64,000 bases of DNA from Pseudomonas extremorientalis (lineage in GTDB: Bacteria > Pseudomonadota > Gammaproteobacteria > Pseudomonadales > Pseudomonadaceae): positions 124,001-188,000 of the forward strand of contig NZ_MDGK01000011.1 of NCBI RefSeq assembly GCF_001870465.1, read 5' to 3'. Below, in pieces: positions 1 to 9,756 of the stretch. How positions within the stretch are numbered: the first letter of the stretch is position 1; each line of letters begins with the position of its first letter. The notes under the pieces are model-generated. The model did not search any database. It worked only from the letters and a program-made list of their open reading frames with translations, and was not told the DNA's origin. Both the position numbers and the translations under genes were made by a program.

Positions 1-392
1 TGTTCATGCACCAGCGAAGCATATTCGTTGACCCGCCAGATCAACCCGTCGCGCACCGTTATGGCTTCGCTGGTGCGGAACGACACCAGGCCCTGGCTGC
101 CCCGCAAGGTGATGCGGTACTGGATGAACGCGGTATCGCCGTCGGCGCGGATACGGTCGCTGTGCTCGATCGCTTCGTCAGCCTGACGGGGCATGCTGGC
201 TTGCAGGTAATCGCGCAAGCCGGCGAAACCGACGACACGGTTCTGGAAAAAGTCGTGGTATTGGATTTCCGGGTGGTAGTAGGACATCACGCCTTCCAGA
301 TCCCGGTGGCGCCAGCAAAGGTGGTGGCGCAACACCAGTTCGCGTGTGGCGCGGGATTGATGGCATTCATCGTCTGCAGCGATGTCGGGCAT
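1..392 (-). CDS. NTF2/SnoaL-like domain protein (partial, 3' end outside window)
   Basis: The minus strand is open without a stop from an ATG at 392 to the window edge, giving about 130 residues starting MPDIAADDE. The segments DLEGVMSYYHPEIQYHDFF and IRADGDTAFIQYRITLRG have the pattern of SnoaL/nuclear-transport-factor-2 folds: an N-terminal helix, a tryptophan/histidine-rich turn, then alternating strands. These domains bind small ligands or act as cyclases or isomerases, and in pseudomonads they can be fused to a DNA-binding domain. The missing C-terminus could hold such a domain, so the role cannot be fixed. No clear ribosome site was seen before the ATG. Confidence 0.6.
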   Translation of the reverse strand, partial: MPDIAADDECHQSRATRELVLRHHLCWRHRDLEGVMSYYHPEIQYHDFFQNRVVGFAGLRDYLQASMPRQADEAIEHSDRIRADGDTAFIQYRITLRGSQGLVSFRTSEAITVRDGLIWRVNEYASLVHE

Positions 393-551
393 GGAAGGCT
401 CTGCGGCGGGTAAACCCTGGAGATTGCCGAATTTCTGCGGGTGCTTCAATGGCCAATTGGTACTTCTGACTAATGGCCTATTGCCCAATCACAAGTAGGA
501 CATGACCCACATCAACCTTATGGAAAACAACCGCCGAACGGGGCCGAAAAA

Positions 552-620
552 GTCACCTTGCGGTGACGAACGAATGCTATTTTTAAGCTCTACAACGCCA
601 CGACCAGTGAAGGTCGTGGC
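552..620 (+). promoter_or_regulatory. two hairpins in leader of the DUF1652 gene
   Basis: GTCACC (552-557) pairs with GGTGAC (562-567) around a 4-base loop, and GCCACGACC (597-605) pairs exactly with GGTCGTGGC (612-620) around a 6-base loop. They lie 30 to 100 bases before the start at 650. Neither is followed by a T-run, so a leader structure or a rho-type end are both possible. Confidence 0.35.
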
Positions 621-649
621 CCCCTGCCGCGAGCTAAAGGAAGCGCTCA

Positions 650-922
650 ATGAACAAGGTGGGCAACATGAACAAAGTGACGTTCCCCAACGCCTGCCAA
701 CTGATGCGCTGGCATTTCCATCCGATGGGCTTCGAGGGCAGCATGGACGCGCCCGGCAGCATGATCGCCCGCCTGTTCGACCGGGCCAGCGGCGAGACGT
801 TGATCGCCATCGCCGGCATCCCTTGCGCCACGGTGATGAATGCCGCCGATGTGGAGCGGATCATCGAGGCGGTGGAGGATGAGTTGGAGTCGTTTGTGCC
901 GCCGCAGTCCCTACGGGCCTGA
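650..922 (+). CDS. DUF1652 domain protein
   Basis: This 90-residue protein is recognised as the small DUF1652 family common in Pseudomonas, with the typical core LMRWHFHPMGFEGSMDAPGS followed by a region on inherited specificity (FDRASGETLIAIAGI) and an acidic C-terminal helix. Its biochemical function is unknown. AAGGAAG lies about 9 bases before the ATG at 650. A second in-frame ATG at 668 would remove six residues and is a real alternative, because many relatives begin at MNKVTFPNA. The gene stands alone between a hairpin-bearing leader and a REP element. Confidence 0.85.
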   Translation: MNKVGNMNKVTFPNACQLMRWHFHPMGFEGSMDAPGSMIARLFDRASGETLIAIAGIPCATVMNAADVERIIEAVEDELESFVPPQSLRA

Positions 923-950
923 ACTCAATCCTTCAGACAGCACCTATCTT

Positions 951-980
951 CTGTGGGAGGAGGCAAGCCCCCCTCCCACA
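951..980. repeat. REP palindrome
   Basis: CTGTGGGAGG and CCTCCCACA flank a short GC-rich centre. This is the same family as the REP elements at 4372, 40479, 41559 and 43087. It lies between convergent genes and could also act as a transcription end. Confidence 0.75.
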
Positions 981-999
981 TTTGAATGGCATCGATCTG

Positions 1000-3447
1000 T
1001 TAATTGCGTTGGTCGTCGAAGAAGGCTTTCTTGCCATCTACCCGCTCCGAGGCCTTGGGCACATTCACTGCCTGGCCTTCGGGCTTTTCCACATACCAGT
1101 AGCAATGACTCACCGCCCGGGTGATGCCCACATACGCCAGGCGCAACACCTCGTCTTTCTGGGCGTTGTCATACGGCTCGCTGTCCCCGTCCTTGCCCAG
1201 GCCCGCCATGCGGTACACCTGGTTTTTATACGGGGAATAGGTGACATGCTGGCAATCCCCAAGCAGGAATACCGCATCGGCCTGCAGCCCCTTGGCGCTG
1301 TGGTAGGTCAATTGTTTCAACCTGCGCGCTGGAGGCGGCAAGCTAGAATCCACATTAACTGCAGGATAAATATGCTCTTGAATCAGTAGCTTATCGCTAC
1401 TTTTTCGATAAAGCATTAACACTGATTCACCGCGTTGGTAATGCTCCAGCAACTGCCGTCCCAATGCAGCGTCGTCGCGCTCCAGCACCTTGACCGGCAC
1501 CAGATCCTTGGGCGCCCCGCTGGCCTTGGCTTTCTTGCCGGGGATAGCCGGTGCGGCACGCACGATGTGCTCGGCCGCGTCGATGATGTGCTGGTGACTG
1601 CGGTAGTTCTCGCCCAGCATCACTCGGGTGGTGGCCGGCGACGGGAACTCCTTGTTGAATTCCATGAAGTACTTGGGCGAACTCCCACGCCAGCCGTAGA
1701 TCGACTGCCAGTCATCCCCCACACACAACAGTGATGAATGCTGGGCGCCGCGCCCGACGTGCATGGCCGGGCCACGGCTGCGGATCTCACGCAGGCTGGC
1801 GCGGATCCACGAGACGATCTGTGGCGAAACATCCTGGAACTCGTCGATCATCAGGTGCGACAGCGGCCGTAACAACGGATCGCTGAGCAGCTTGAGGTTT
1901 TCCGGGGTGTTCTCGCCGAACAGCGAAAACATGCGGTTGTAGGTCATGATCGGCGGCGACTGGTCCAGCAGGTGATCTTCCAGGGCCTTCCAGAAAATGC
2001 TCAGGGCCTCGAAGAAGAAGCGGTCTGGATCATCCTTGGCGAAACTCATCTGCCCAACCGCGGTAGGCACATCCAGCCCGAGGTTCTCGATAAAGCCGGC
2101 CGCCATCACGAAACTGTCCAGCAACGGCGCCGACGCCAGCTCGCCTTTGACTTTGTAATCGAAGCCTGGCCCGGCAGCGGCATCACCGGCCAGGCTACTC
2201 AAAAGGCGTTTTGATGATTCGTAGCTATCTAGCCATATCAATGGCTTACGACAGAAAGCTTGAAACAGTGTGCGCTTTACCGCCCACTCGGCGCGCACTG
2301 ACAGTTTCGCGTTGGGCCGGCTGAGCTGAGCATTTTCCCGAGCATCGAAACCCAGCACCACCCAGGCGTCCAGCTCGGGGATATAGCCATGGCAATGAAA
2401 TTGCGCGCCATTGATCTCCACGGTCTGGCGATTGGGTTCGATGCCTTTGATCGGCCAGGCACCGGCGCGGAACCACAGGTCCTCGATCACATCACAGAGT
2501 TCTTCATCACGCTTGGCTGCCAGTTCGGTCACCGCTACGCGTTTTTGTACGTCAGGGTGATCACGCTCCAACTCCTTGAGCTGCAGCCCATGGCGCGCCA
2601 GCGGCGCAATCAGCTCGCGAAAGCGTGCGTGCCGCCCGTGCAGGTGGTGATAACAGGCATTCATCTGCTGGCGTTGGGCGTCGTTGATACGCAAGTCAAA
2701 GGGGTTGCTGTCGGCGTCGTCAAAACCCGAGCTGAGGTTTTCGAACGCTTGCAGGCGTTCAAAGCCCGGCAGGCTGCGCACCATCGGCAGAATGCGCGAG
2801 TGAAAGGTGCGCACCACGGCCTGCGCTTCTTTCATACCCAGGGGTTGGCCCCACAGGCTGAGAATTTCCATGAGCTTGTTGATGAAGTCTTTGCGCGACT
2901 CCCGGGTAAAGGTCACCACCGTCATCGAACTCAGCTCAAAGCCCAGATAATGGGTCAACAACAGGATACGCAGCACCAGCGAGGTGGATTTACCCGCGCC
3001 AGCCCCGGCAATCACCGACGTTGAGGGCGTATCGCTGAAAATCATCTTCCATTGCGCCGCACTGGGCTGGGCATGGGCCGGCAGCAATCGCGCGACATCT
3101 GCCTTGATACGCTTCTTCAACTCGGCGGTGAGCGGCAGGCGCCAATCATCGAACAGGCTATCGTCCACGCCCGGCGCACGGTGCTCATCCGGGCGGAAAT
3201 CACGAATCAACAGGACCTGCCGGCCTTCCTCGATGCCATCGGCCTTGCCTTCGCGGTAACCGTACTCCACGCCCGCCTCGTGCCCACTGCGAAAACCGTC
3301 GGCCTGTCCGTGCAACCAGGAAAACCGGTGCTGGGCGCGCAAGCGGGTCAGGCCGTGGCCAAACAGGCGCGCGGCCAGGCGTTTCAATAGCGGCATTTCG
3401 GCCAAGGGGCGCAGTTCGGGAGGAAGATCAGGCTTTTGTTGCGACAC
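1000..3447 (-). CDS. UvrD/Rep-family ATP-dependent DNA helicase
   Basis: This 815-residue superfamily 1A helicase should unwind DNA with 3'-5' polarity using ATP. Visible motifs in order are Walker A AGAGAGKST (about residues 147-155), motif Ia VVTFTRESRKDF, Walker B IDEFQDVSP, motif III GDDWQSIYGWRGS, motif V LTYHSAKGLQADAVFLLGD and motif VI YVGITRA. The first 120 residues, with EAGVEYGYREGKADGIEEG, are an extra N-terminal region not found in classical UvrD or Rep. The start is GTG at 3447, preceded by CAGGAG at good spacing. It is a single gene, and a housekeeping repair role or a stand-alone accessory helicase are both possible. Confidence 0.88.
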   Translation of the reverse strand: MSQQKPDLPPELRPLAEMPLLKRLAARLFGHGLTRLRAQHRFSWLHGQADGFRSGHEAGVEYGYREGKADGIEEGRQVLLIRDFRPDEHRAPGVDDSLFDDWRLPLTAELKKRIKADVARLLPAHAQPSAAQWKMIFSDTPSTSVIAGAGAGKSTSLVLRILLLTHYLGFELSSMTVVTFTRESRKDFINKLMEILSLWGQPLGMKEAQAVVRTFHSRILPMVRSLPGFERLQAFENLSSGFDDADSNPFDLRINDAQRQQMNACYHHLHGRHARFRELIAPLARHGLQLKELERDHPDVQKRVAVTELAAKRDEELCDVIEDLWFRAGAWPIKGIEPNRQTVEINGAQFHCHGYIPELDAWVVLGFDARENAQLSRPNAKLSVRAEWAVKRTLFQAFCRKPLIWLDSYESSKRLLSSLAGDAAAGPGFDYKVKGELASAPLLDSFVMAAGFIENLGLDVPTAVGQMSFAKDDPDRFFFEALSIFWKALEDHLLDQSPPIMTYNRMFSLFGENTPENLKLLSDPLLRPLSHLMIDEFQDVSPQIVSWIRASLREIRSRGPAMHVGRGAQHSSLLCVGDDWQSIYGWRGSSPKYFMEFNKEFPSPATTRVMLGENYRSHQHIIDAAEHIVRAAPAIPGKKAKASGAPKDLVPVKVLERDDAALGRQLLEHYQRGESVLMLYRKSSDKLLIQEHIYPAVNVDSSLPPPARRLKQLTYHSAKGLQADAVFLLGDCQHVTYSPYKNQVYRMAGLGKDGDSEPYDNAQKDEVLRLAYVGITRAVSHCYWYVEKPEGQAVNVPKASERVDGKKAFFDDQRN

Positions 3448-3665
3448 GCGGACTCCTGCGATGAGCTGGGTTCTGACAAGTGCGCCATGGTCGCCGGAAT
3501 CGACGTTCAGTGCCAGCCAATTGCTTTGCGGTCATGCAGTTAGGCGATGAACTGAAAGTCAAAACGCCGCTAACCAATCCATTAAATCGATAGGAATCAG
3601 GCATTTTTTACGCTTTTTATCGATCATGGGCTGCAGGATCATAGGGCCATCCACAGGAGACGATC

Positions 3666-4361
3666 ATGCTTGAACTTCGACCTTTCAAATCCCTGGGCGG
3701 TGCCCATCATGGCTGGCTTGACGCCCATCACCACTTTTCGTTCGCCGAGTACCACGACCCCAAGCGCATGCACTGGGGCAACCTGCGGGTGTGGAACGAC
3801 GACATCATTGCGCCTAGCACCGGCTTCCCGCAGCACCCGCACCGCGACATGGAGATCATCACCTATGTGCGTGAAGGTGCGATCAGCCATGCCGATAACC
3901 TTGGCAATAAAGGCCGTACCGAGGCCGGCGATGTACAGGTGATGAGCGCGGGCACCGGCATCGCCCACAGCGAGTACAACCTGGAAGATGCGCCGACCAA
4001 GATTTTCCAGATCTGGATTATTCCGAATGAAGCCGGTTTGCCGCCTTCGTGGGGCGCCAAGCCATTTCCGAAAGGTGATCGTGAGGGGTTTGTGACACTG
4101 GCCAGCGGCAAGGCGGGGGACAACGAGAGCCTGCGCATTCGTGCGGATGCGCGGCTGGTGGCAGCGAACCTGAAAGCTGGGGAAAGTGCTGAATACCGGC
4201 TGGACGGCGGACGCCGTGCTTACCTGGTACCGGCGACGGGCGTGATTGAAGTCAATGGCCTGCGTGCGCAAGCGCGAGACGGTGTGGCTGTAGAGAATGA
4301 ACAGGTATTGCGGGTAACCGCGATCGAGGACAGCGAAATCGTCCTGGTAGACCTGGCCTGA
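3666..4361 (+). CDS. Pirin family protein (YhhW-like bicupin)
   Basis: This 231-residue bicupin of the YhhW type is probably cytosolic; relatives act as metal-dependent quercetin dioxygenases. The N-terminal cupin shows GFPQHPHRDMEIITYV and SAGTGIAHSEYN, which carry the histidines and glutamate expected to bind the metal. The C-terminal cupin (RRAYLVPATGVIEVNG) is less conserved, as usual. CAGGAG precedes the ATG. It stands alone and is followed by a REP doublet. The physiological substrate cannot be read from sequence. Confidence 0.9.
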   Translation: MLELRPFKSLGGAHHGWLDAHHHFSFAEYHDPKRMHWGNLRVWNDDIIAPSTGFPQHPHRDMEIITYVREGAISHADNLGNKGRTEAGDVQVMSAGTGIAHSEYNLEDAPTKIFQIWIIPNEAGLPPSWGAKPFPKGDREGFVTLASGKAGDNESLRIRADARLVAANLKAGESAEYRLDGGRRAYLVPATGVIEVNGLRAQARDGVAVENEQVLRVTAIEDSEIVLVDLA

Positions 4362-4371
4362 CCTCGATCAA

Positions 4372-4461
4372 CTGTGGGAGGGGGCTTGCCCCCGATGGCT
4401 GTGTTTCAGAAAAAGAGATGCAAACTGACACACCGCTATCGGGGGCAAGCCCCCTCCCACA
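4372..4461. repeat. REP doublet (REPIN)
   Basis: CTGTGGGAGGGGGCTTGCCC (4372 on) is repeated as its inverted complement ending at 4461, with about 40 bases between the two REP units. The pair sits between the convergent pirin and pgm genes. Confidence 0.85.
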
Positions 4462-4475
4462 TTGTTATTACGGCG

Positions 4476-6119
4476 TTATCCGGAGATGGCGCCGTCGACC
4501 AGCACTTGCGCCTCTTCCACCAACTGCTTGAGGTGATCCTCACCGATAAAGCTCTCGGCGTAGATCTTGTAGATATCCTCGGTGCCCGATGGCCGCGCGG
4601 CAAACCAGCCGTTTTCGGTCATCACCTTCAAGCCGCCGATCGCCTGGTTGTTGCCCGGTGCGTGACTGAGGATCTGCTGAATGCGTTCCCCGGCCAGTTC
4701 GGTCGAGGTCACCTGATCCGGCGACAGCTTGCCCAGCAAGGCTTTCTGCGCCGGGGTGGCCTTGGCGTCTACACGAATCGCGAACGGCTCGCCGAGGGCA
4801 TCGGTCAGGCCGCGGTAGAGCTGGCTCGGGTCCTGGCCTTTGCGCGAGGTCATTTCCGCGGCCAGGAGTGCTGGGATCAGGCCGTCCTTGTCGGTGCTCC
4901 AGACCGTGCCGTCCTTGCGCAGGAACGAGGCGCCGGCGCTTTCTTCGCCGCCAAAGCCCAGCGAGCCTTCGAACAGGCCATCGGCAAACCACTTGAAACC
5001 GACCGGCACTTCGTACAGGCGACGGCCGATGCGGGCCGCCACTCGGTCGATCAAGCCGCTGCTGACCACGGTCTTGCCCACCGCCGCGTCTACGCGCCAG
5101 TCCGGACGGTTCTGGAACAGGTAGTCGATGGACACCGCCAGGTAGTTGTTCGGCGCCAGCAGGCCGCCGGACGGCGTGACGATACCGTGACGGTCATGGT
5201 CCGGGTCGCAGGCGAAGGCCACGTCGAACCGTTCCTTGAGGCCGATCAGGCCCTGCATGGCGTAGCTGGAGGATGGGTCCATGCGGATCTGGCCGTCCCA
5301 GTCGACGCTCATGAAGCGGAAAGTCGCGTCGACTTCGGTGTTCACTACGTTCAGGTTCAAGCGGTAGTGCTCGGCAATCGCCGACCAGTAGCGCACCCCT
5401 GCTCCACCCAGCGGATCCACGCCCAGGCGCAGGTCGGCGCTGCGGATGGCGTCCATGTCGATCACGTTGACCAGGTCGGCCACATAGCTGTTGAGGTAAT
5501 CGTGGCGATGGGTGGTGTCGGCCTTGAGCGCCTGCGCGTGAGTGATGCGCTTGACCCCGGCCAGTTTGTTCGCCAGCAGTTCATTGGCCTTGGCTTCGAT
5601 CCACTTGGTCACGTGGGTATCGGCCGGGCCGCCATTGGGTGGGTTGTACTTGTAGCCGCCACTCTGCGGCGGGTTATGCGACGGCGTGATGACGATGCCG
5701 TCAGCCAAACCGGTGGTTCGACCACGGTTGTAGCAGATGATCGCGTGGGAAATCGCTGGGGTGGGTGTGTATTCATCGCCTTCGGCGAGCATCACGTGCA
5801 CGCCGTTGGCGGCCAGCACTTCCAGGGCGCTGGCACCGGCAGGCGTCGACAACGCATGGGTGTCCAGGCCGACAAACAGCGGGCCGTTGATGCCCTGGGC
5901 TTCGCGATACAGGCAGATCGCTTGGCTGATGGCGAGCACATGCCACTCGTTGAAGCTCAGTTCGAACGAGCTGCCACGGTGCCCGGACGTACCGAACGCC
6001 ACGCGCTGGGTGGAGATTGCTGCATCAGGCTGGCCGGTATAGTAGGCCGTGACCAGTCGCGGGATATCCACCAGCAACTGGGCTGGCGCCGGCTTGCCCG
6101 CAAAAGGACTGATTGTCAT
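4476..6119 (-). CDS. pgm: Alpha-D-glucose phosphate-specific phosphoglucomutase
   Basis: This cytosolic enzyme interconverts glucose 1-phosphate and glucose 6-phosphate, linking glycolysis with glycogen, trehalose and sugar-nucleotide synthesis. The 547 residues match the usual length of the bacterial Pgm subfamily. The phosphoserine loop is [12 protein letters not shown], the metal-binding loop CDPDHDRHG, the sugar-specificity loop [11 protein letters not shown], and the phosphate-binding end [13 protein letters not shown]. An upstream ATG at 6224 is open, but the start at 6119 (MTISPFAGK) fits the family and has CCGAGG before it. The gene is separated by about 100 bases from the MocR-type gene. 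Confidence 0.96.
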   Translation of the reverse strand: MTISPFAGKPAPAQLLVDIPRLVTAYYTGQPDAAISTQRVAFGTSGHRGSSFELSFNEWHVLAISQAICLYREAQGINGPLFVGLDTHALSTPAGASALEVLAANGVHVMLAEGDEYTPTPAISHAIICYNRGRTTGLADGIVITPSHNPPQSGGYKYNPPNGGPADTHVTKWIEAKANELLANKLAGVKRITHAQALKADTTHRHDYLNSYVADLVNVIDMDAIRSADLRLGVDPLGGAGVRYWSAIAEHYRLNLNVVNTEVDATFRFMSVDWDGQIRMDPSSSYAMQGLIGLKERFDVAFACDPDHDRHGIVTPSGGLLAPNNYLAVSIDYLFQNRPDWRVDAAVGKTVVSSGLIDRVAARIGRRLYEVPVGFKWFADGLFEGSLGFGGEESAGASFLRKDGTVWSTDKDGLIPALLAAEMTSRKGQDPSQLYRGLTDALGEPFAIRVDAKATPAQKALLGKLSPDQVTSTELAGERIQQILSHAPGNNQAIGGLKVMTENGWFAARPSGTEDIYKIYAESFIGEDHLKQLVEEAQVLVDGAISG

Positions 6120-6224
6120 GCATAAACCTCGGAAAGAAGGATTCGGAAAAGATGGCAGTTTACTGAGAGTTGGACTACTGCGCGACGGTATCGATCCCAC
6201 AGCAGTAAGAGAAACTTCACGCAA

Positions 6225-7631
6225 TCATCCCATTTGAGCCTGACGCAGGGCCTCGCTTATGGCAGCCAAGGCGATCTCCAGGTTGGGCTGCCCATGAAAG
6301 GTATGGCTCACGCGCAAGTGCTGATGATGCAGCCCACTGACACTGAACAGCTCACCGGGTGCAATCACGACCTGCTGGGCAAGCAGGCGCTTGAAGACCT
6401 GACGCATGTCGACGGCCTGGGTGGAACCCAGCCAGAACGCCGCCCCGGCAGTCGGCATCCGATAACTCACCTGCTGCCCCAGATGCTGGTCAAGGCGCCC
6501 GCTCATTTCAGCCGCTTGTGCCTGCAGTAGTTGGCGTAATGCCCGCAAGTGCGGGTCTATTCGCCCGCTCTGATAAAGGCGGGCGATGGCGCGCTGGCGG
6601 ATCGACGATAAGCGGAATGAGCGCAGCAGAAACTGGCGCTGCAACTCACTGCTCATGCGCCGAGATAACAGATAGCCGTAGGGCGCTTCCGCCCCCAGTA
6701 TCTTCTCGAACGAGGAAAACACCATCAGGCGCTCCGGGTTCACCCACTCGCGCAGGGCCGCCTGGGGCTCCTTGAAACCCAGCTCGCCAAAGGTGTCGTT
6801 TTCCAGCAGCCAGCAACCGTATCGGTCCAGCATCTGTGCCAGGCTGAGACGGTCATGGGCAGGCAGGGCATTGCCTGATGGCAGGCTGACCTTTGACGAC
6901 AGCAATACCAGATGCACCGGCTCAGCGCGCAACAGTTGGTCAAGGGTCGTCAGGTCCAGGCGCCCTTCCGGGGTCCAGGGCAACTCGATGATGCGCACCG
7001 CGCAATCCTGGAACAGGCGCAAAATCAGCCAGTCACAGGGGGATTCAACAATCACCGTGGTCCCCCTGAGGCCCAGCACCTCAATCAGGATATCCAGCAC
7101 CCCGCGCAGGTCGGCACCGATGTAGATGTCGTCGGCGTGCCAGCAACGCGTGGGCGACGAGGTGTACCGCGCCGCCAGCGCCGCACGCAGTTCCCACACG
7201 CCACACGGCTGTGACCAGGGTTGCAGATGACGTGGGTACTGGCGCACCAGCTCCCGTTCGAGGCGCAACAGCGCCCCATCCAGCGAAGCCAGCAGCGCCG
7301 GTTCATCGCCGCTGAACACCGCCATGCATGGGTTGCGTGCCGCCGCGTAGAGCCGGTCAAGCAAATCGCCGCCGCCCCCAGCCACGGTGCTTGATGAAAG
7401 CGGCCAGGCGTAATAACCCGACTTGGCCACCGAGTAGACTCTGCCCTCCTTCTCAAGCAGCGAGTAGGCGTATTGGATCGTCGAGATCGATACGTTCAGG
7501 CGCCTCGCCAATTGCCGCAGCGATGGCAGCTTTACACGGGTATCGGTGCTGACTTCGTTGATCAGGTTGATCATGTAGCGGTAGACCGCCTGATACGCGA
7601 AGTCGGCTTGTCGCTCGCCGCGCAGTGTCAT
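6225..7631 (-). CDS. MocR-type regulator (GntR HTH plus aminotransferase-like domain)
   Basis: The protein has 468 residues. An N-terminal GntR winged helix (about residues 10-80: LPSLRQLARRLNVSISTIQY, EKEGRVYSVAKSGYYA) is followed by a fold-type I aminotransferase-like domain with SSFEKILGAEAPYGYLLS, whose lysine is the likely PLP anchor. Family members bind DNA and sense PLP or amino acids; a few act as aminotransferases. The ATG at 7631 overlaps the stop of the upstream 474-aa gene (ATGA), so the two are translationally coupled and probably share one process. A longer frame to 7775 exists but would overlap that gene deeply. Confidence 0.85.
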   Translation of the reverse strand: MTLRGERQADFAYQAVYRYMINLINEVSTDTRVKLPSLRQLARRLNVSISTIQYAYSLLEKEGRVYSVAKSGYYAWPLSSSTVAGGGGDLLDRLYAAARNPCMAVFSGDEPALLASLDGALLRLERELVRQYPRHLQPWSQPCGVWELRAALAARYTSSPTRCWHADDIYIGADLRGVLDILIEVLGLRGTTVIVESPCDWLILRLFQDCAVRIIELPWTPEGRLDLTTLDQLLRAEPVHLVLLSSKVSLPSGNALPAHDRLSLAQMLDRYGCWLLENDTFGELGFKEPQAALREWVNPERLMVFSSFEKILGAEAPYGYLLSRRMSSELQRQFLLRSFRLSSIRQRAIARLYQSGRIDPHLRALRQLLQAQAAEMSGRLDQHLGQQVSYRMPTAGAAFWLGSTQAVDMRQVFKRLLAQQVVIAPGELFSVSGLHHQHLRVSHTFHGQPNLEIALAAISEALRQAQMG

Positions 7632-9052
7632 CGCCCGGACAATTGGCAAGCGGGCGTGTTGCCATGGGCCATGACGCCTGCATTGCGCGATTTCCCACTC
7701 GCGCCGGGCACCGGACGCTTGCGATAGAGGTGCTGCAACAAGGGCATCGGCAGGCCACTGGTGTCGCTGACCCACTGTTGCAACATGTCAGCCGATTGCT
7801 TGCCCTGCAGAACCTTGTGCAGCTCAGGCAAGGCCACCAGCATGCCAGGGTGGCATTGACGCAAATAACCTTCCAGCCGCTCCCCATGGTGGATAAACGG
7901 CGAGAACAGCAGGCACACCAACTGTGTTTCATCCAGCCCAAAGAACTGCTGCGCGGCGGTACTCGGCAGGGCAGCGTCTTCACCGATGCCAACCTGCGCC
8001 AGCCACTCCTCGGGCAGGTGTTGGCGACGCAGGAACTGCGAGGCCTGGCGGATAAAGCCGTGCACCCCCTCTTCGTAGTCAAGGTCTCGCAGGCAACGGG
8101 CCTGCAAGCCACGCAGATGAGCCATCATCCGAGGGTTGGAATAGGTAGGATGGCTGAAATGGAAACCCAGTGGGTCCGGGGTAAAAGCCATGAACTCTGT
8201 CAATATCGGCGACATTTGCGTATCCACGTCCTCCAGCAGGTCGGCAATGCTGATGTAAGCCAAGTGACGGTGACCCGCCTTGCTGGGGTTGGCACTGGCG
8301 ACATAATGTTCACCGTACACCTCGCGGTAGTAGCTGGTGCTCCACTCGTCCATGCGCGCAAACAACCCGGTGAGTGACAACGGCCAAGTGCTGGCGATCG
8401 GAACGCCGGCGCTCTGGGCTGTTTTCTTCAGCCAGGCCAGAAACTGCCCTTGCTTGCGCGGGGAATCACCACTGACCAGGGCATGCACCCCGCCATTCCA
8501 GGTGGTCACGCGCTGGTAGAAATCCCCGAGTGCCAGATACGTGTCGCTGCACAAAGTGGCACGGCAATCACCTGAGCTCAGGTGGCCGATCATCAGCATG
8601 TTGCGCTGGCTGGTTTCTCGCCCCATGGCAGAGACCGGCCGTTGATGGTTGAAGGGCAGTACTTCCTGATTCTCCACCATCAGCAGTTCAACCCTCGGAT
8701 CATCGTGCAGGAACAAGCGCCCGTAACCCTGATTGAGGCTGTCGAGCCTGCTGTCGGTCATGCCCGAATGGCGCAACGTTGCCACCCGCAGCTTGAAGGT
8801 TCGTGGCGCTCGCCCGGCGATGGTCAGCTGTGCAGCACGCAGCAATGCCAAGGTACAGCTGCTGACTTCGCCTCCACCATGGGCCATCAACACTTTGTAT
8901 TCTCCCACCTGCTCCATGCCACCCGCGGCCACGACAATTCGCTGGACCAACAACTGAAGCGCTGTTCGCTCCGCACGATTAAAGTGCCCGATCAAACGCT
9001 GCAGAACTTGCTGGTAAACATAATTCATAGCCTGTTCGTGAATAGTGCTCAT
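7628..9052 (-). CDS. Hypothetical protein coupled to a MocR regulator
   Basis: This 474-residue protein was not recognised. It is soluble, without a signal peptide or membrane segment. The N-terminal part has glycine-rich stretches (MAHGGGEVSS) and a strand-rich middle; TYSNPRMMAHLRGLQARCLRDLDYEEG begins a helical second half. The C-terminus is basic. It is the first gene of a two-gene unit, with a 4-base ATGA overlap onto the MocR-type regulator, which suggests it makes or handles the metabolite that the regulator senses. It could be an enzyme of an uncommon family; nothing visible fixes the reaction. Confidence 0.6.
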   Translation of the reverse strand: MSTIHEQAMNYVYQQVLQRLIGHFNRAERTALQLLVQRIVVAAGGMEQVGEYKVLMAHGGGEVSSCTLALLRAAQLTIAGRAPRTFKLRVATLRHSGMTDSRLDSLNQGYGRLFLHDDPRVELLMVENQEVLPFNHQRPVSAMGRETSQRNMLMIGHLSSGDCRATLCSDTYLALGDFYQRVTTWNGGVHALVSGDSPRKQGQFLAWLKKTAQSAGVPIASTWPLSLTGLFARMDEWSTSYYREVYGEHYVASANPSKAGHRHLAYISIADLLEDVDTQMSPILTEFMAFTPDPLGFHFSHPTYSNPRMMAHLRGLQARCLRDLDYEEGVHGFIRQASQFLRRQHLPEEWLAQVGIGEDAALPSTAAQQFFGLDETQLVCLLFSPFIHHGERLEGYLRQCHPGMLVALPELHKVLQGKQSADMLQQWVSDTSGLPMPLLQHLYRKRPVPGASGKSRNAGVMAHGNTPACQLSGR

Positions 9053-9282
9053 CGTTCTACTACCTGAATTGAAATGTCAGTTTCGAGCAACTACTGAGCG
9101 TGTTTGCCCGATCTATTACACGCATAGAAAGTTCCACGTCACATTGTGAAGCGCTAAATAAACAGTAGCACCGAGCAACAAAACGACACGGAGATTCCCG
9201 GGTATCAGCCCAGCCTTGAAATCCTCCACCCCTTGATTTATCTAGGCCAAAACGAGGCCAAGCTGGAAATCCAGGAAAATTC

Positions 9283-9462
9283 CTACAATTTCCTACGCGC
9301 CTTTAGCCAGTCATTCAAAGACGTGTCTGACAAATAAAACCACGAACTTTCCAACTTATTGGATTGAGGTTCGTCCTGGATATATCGACTTCCCTGATTC
9401 CACACAAGCGCAGCAGTCTCTGCTTCGAGCACTCGCGATTGCACTGTCGGATATTCAATCAT
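9283..9462 (-). CDS. Possible small protein (59 aa)
   Basis: A 59-residue frame starts MIEYPTVQSRVLEAETAALV and ends LNDWLKARRKL. AAGGA lies about 8 bases before the ATG at 9462, and the residue composition is protein-like, with two amphipathic stretches around SSWFYLSDTSLNDW. No family was recognised. It lies in a 700-base region of lower GC between the 474-aa gene and the oxidoreductase, which otherwise shows no gene. It may be a remnant of a longer gene. Confidence 0.4.
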   Translation of the reverse strand: MIEYPTVQSRVLEAETAALVWNQGSRYIQDEPQSNKLESSWFYLSDTSLNDWLKARRKL

Positions 9463-9591
9463 TGCTCAGTCCTTGAGATGAAAGTTAAGGCGCAATTATC
9501 AGTGCTGGAATAATGATTAATAGATACAGAACCTGGCCGAAAACCAGTGCAGATAAATCACCGGTGCCTGTATTAATCACACGCACACAAA

Positions 9592-9620
9592 GACGCCGCG
9601 CTGGATTTCAGGGCGGCGTC
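9592..9620 (-). terminator. Hairpin, candidate terminator of the oxidoreductase gene
   Basis: GACGCCGC (9592-9599) pairs with GCGGCGTC (9613-9620) around a 13-base loop. Read on the minus strand the stem is followed by TTTGTGTG, a weak T-rich tail. It lies about 140 bases past the oxidoreductase stop. Confidence 0.45.
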
Positions 9621-9756
9621 AGAGAGGAAGGCCGGATTCAGGGGCTAAAGCGCCAGCTGGGCGCCTGGCGGGCGATGCAGGTTCCGTCCTGTCAAATGGC
9701 GCATTTGCCTCACGCGGCGGATTGCAGGAACGCTTGTTTACGAATATTCCTACGCC

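Noticed and set aside
4374-6125. 583-codon plus-strand open frame opposite pgm
   Set aside because: It is the antisense shadow of a clear phosphoglucomutase gene; it has no family motif and a skewed arginine/histidine/valine composition.
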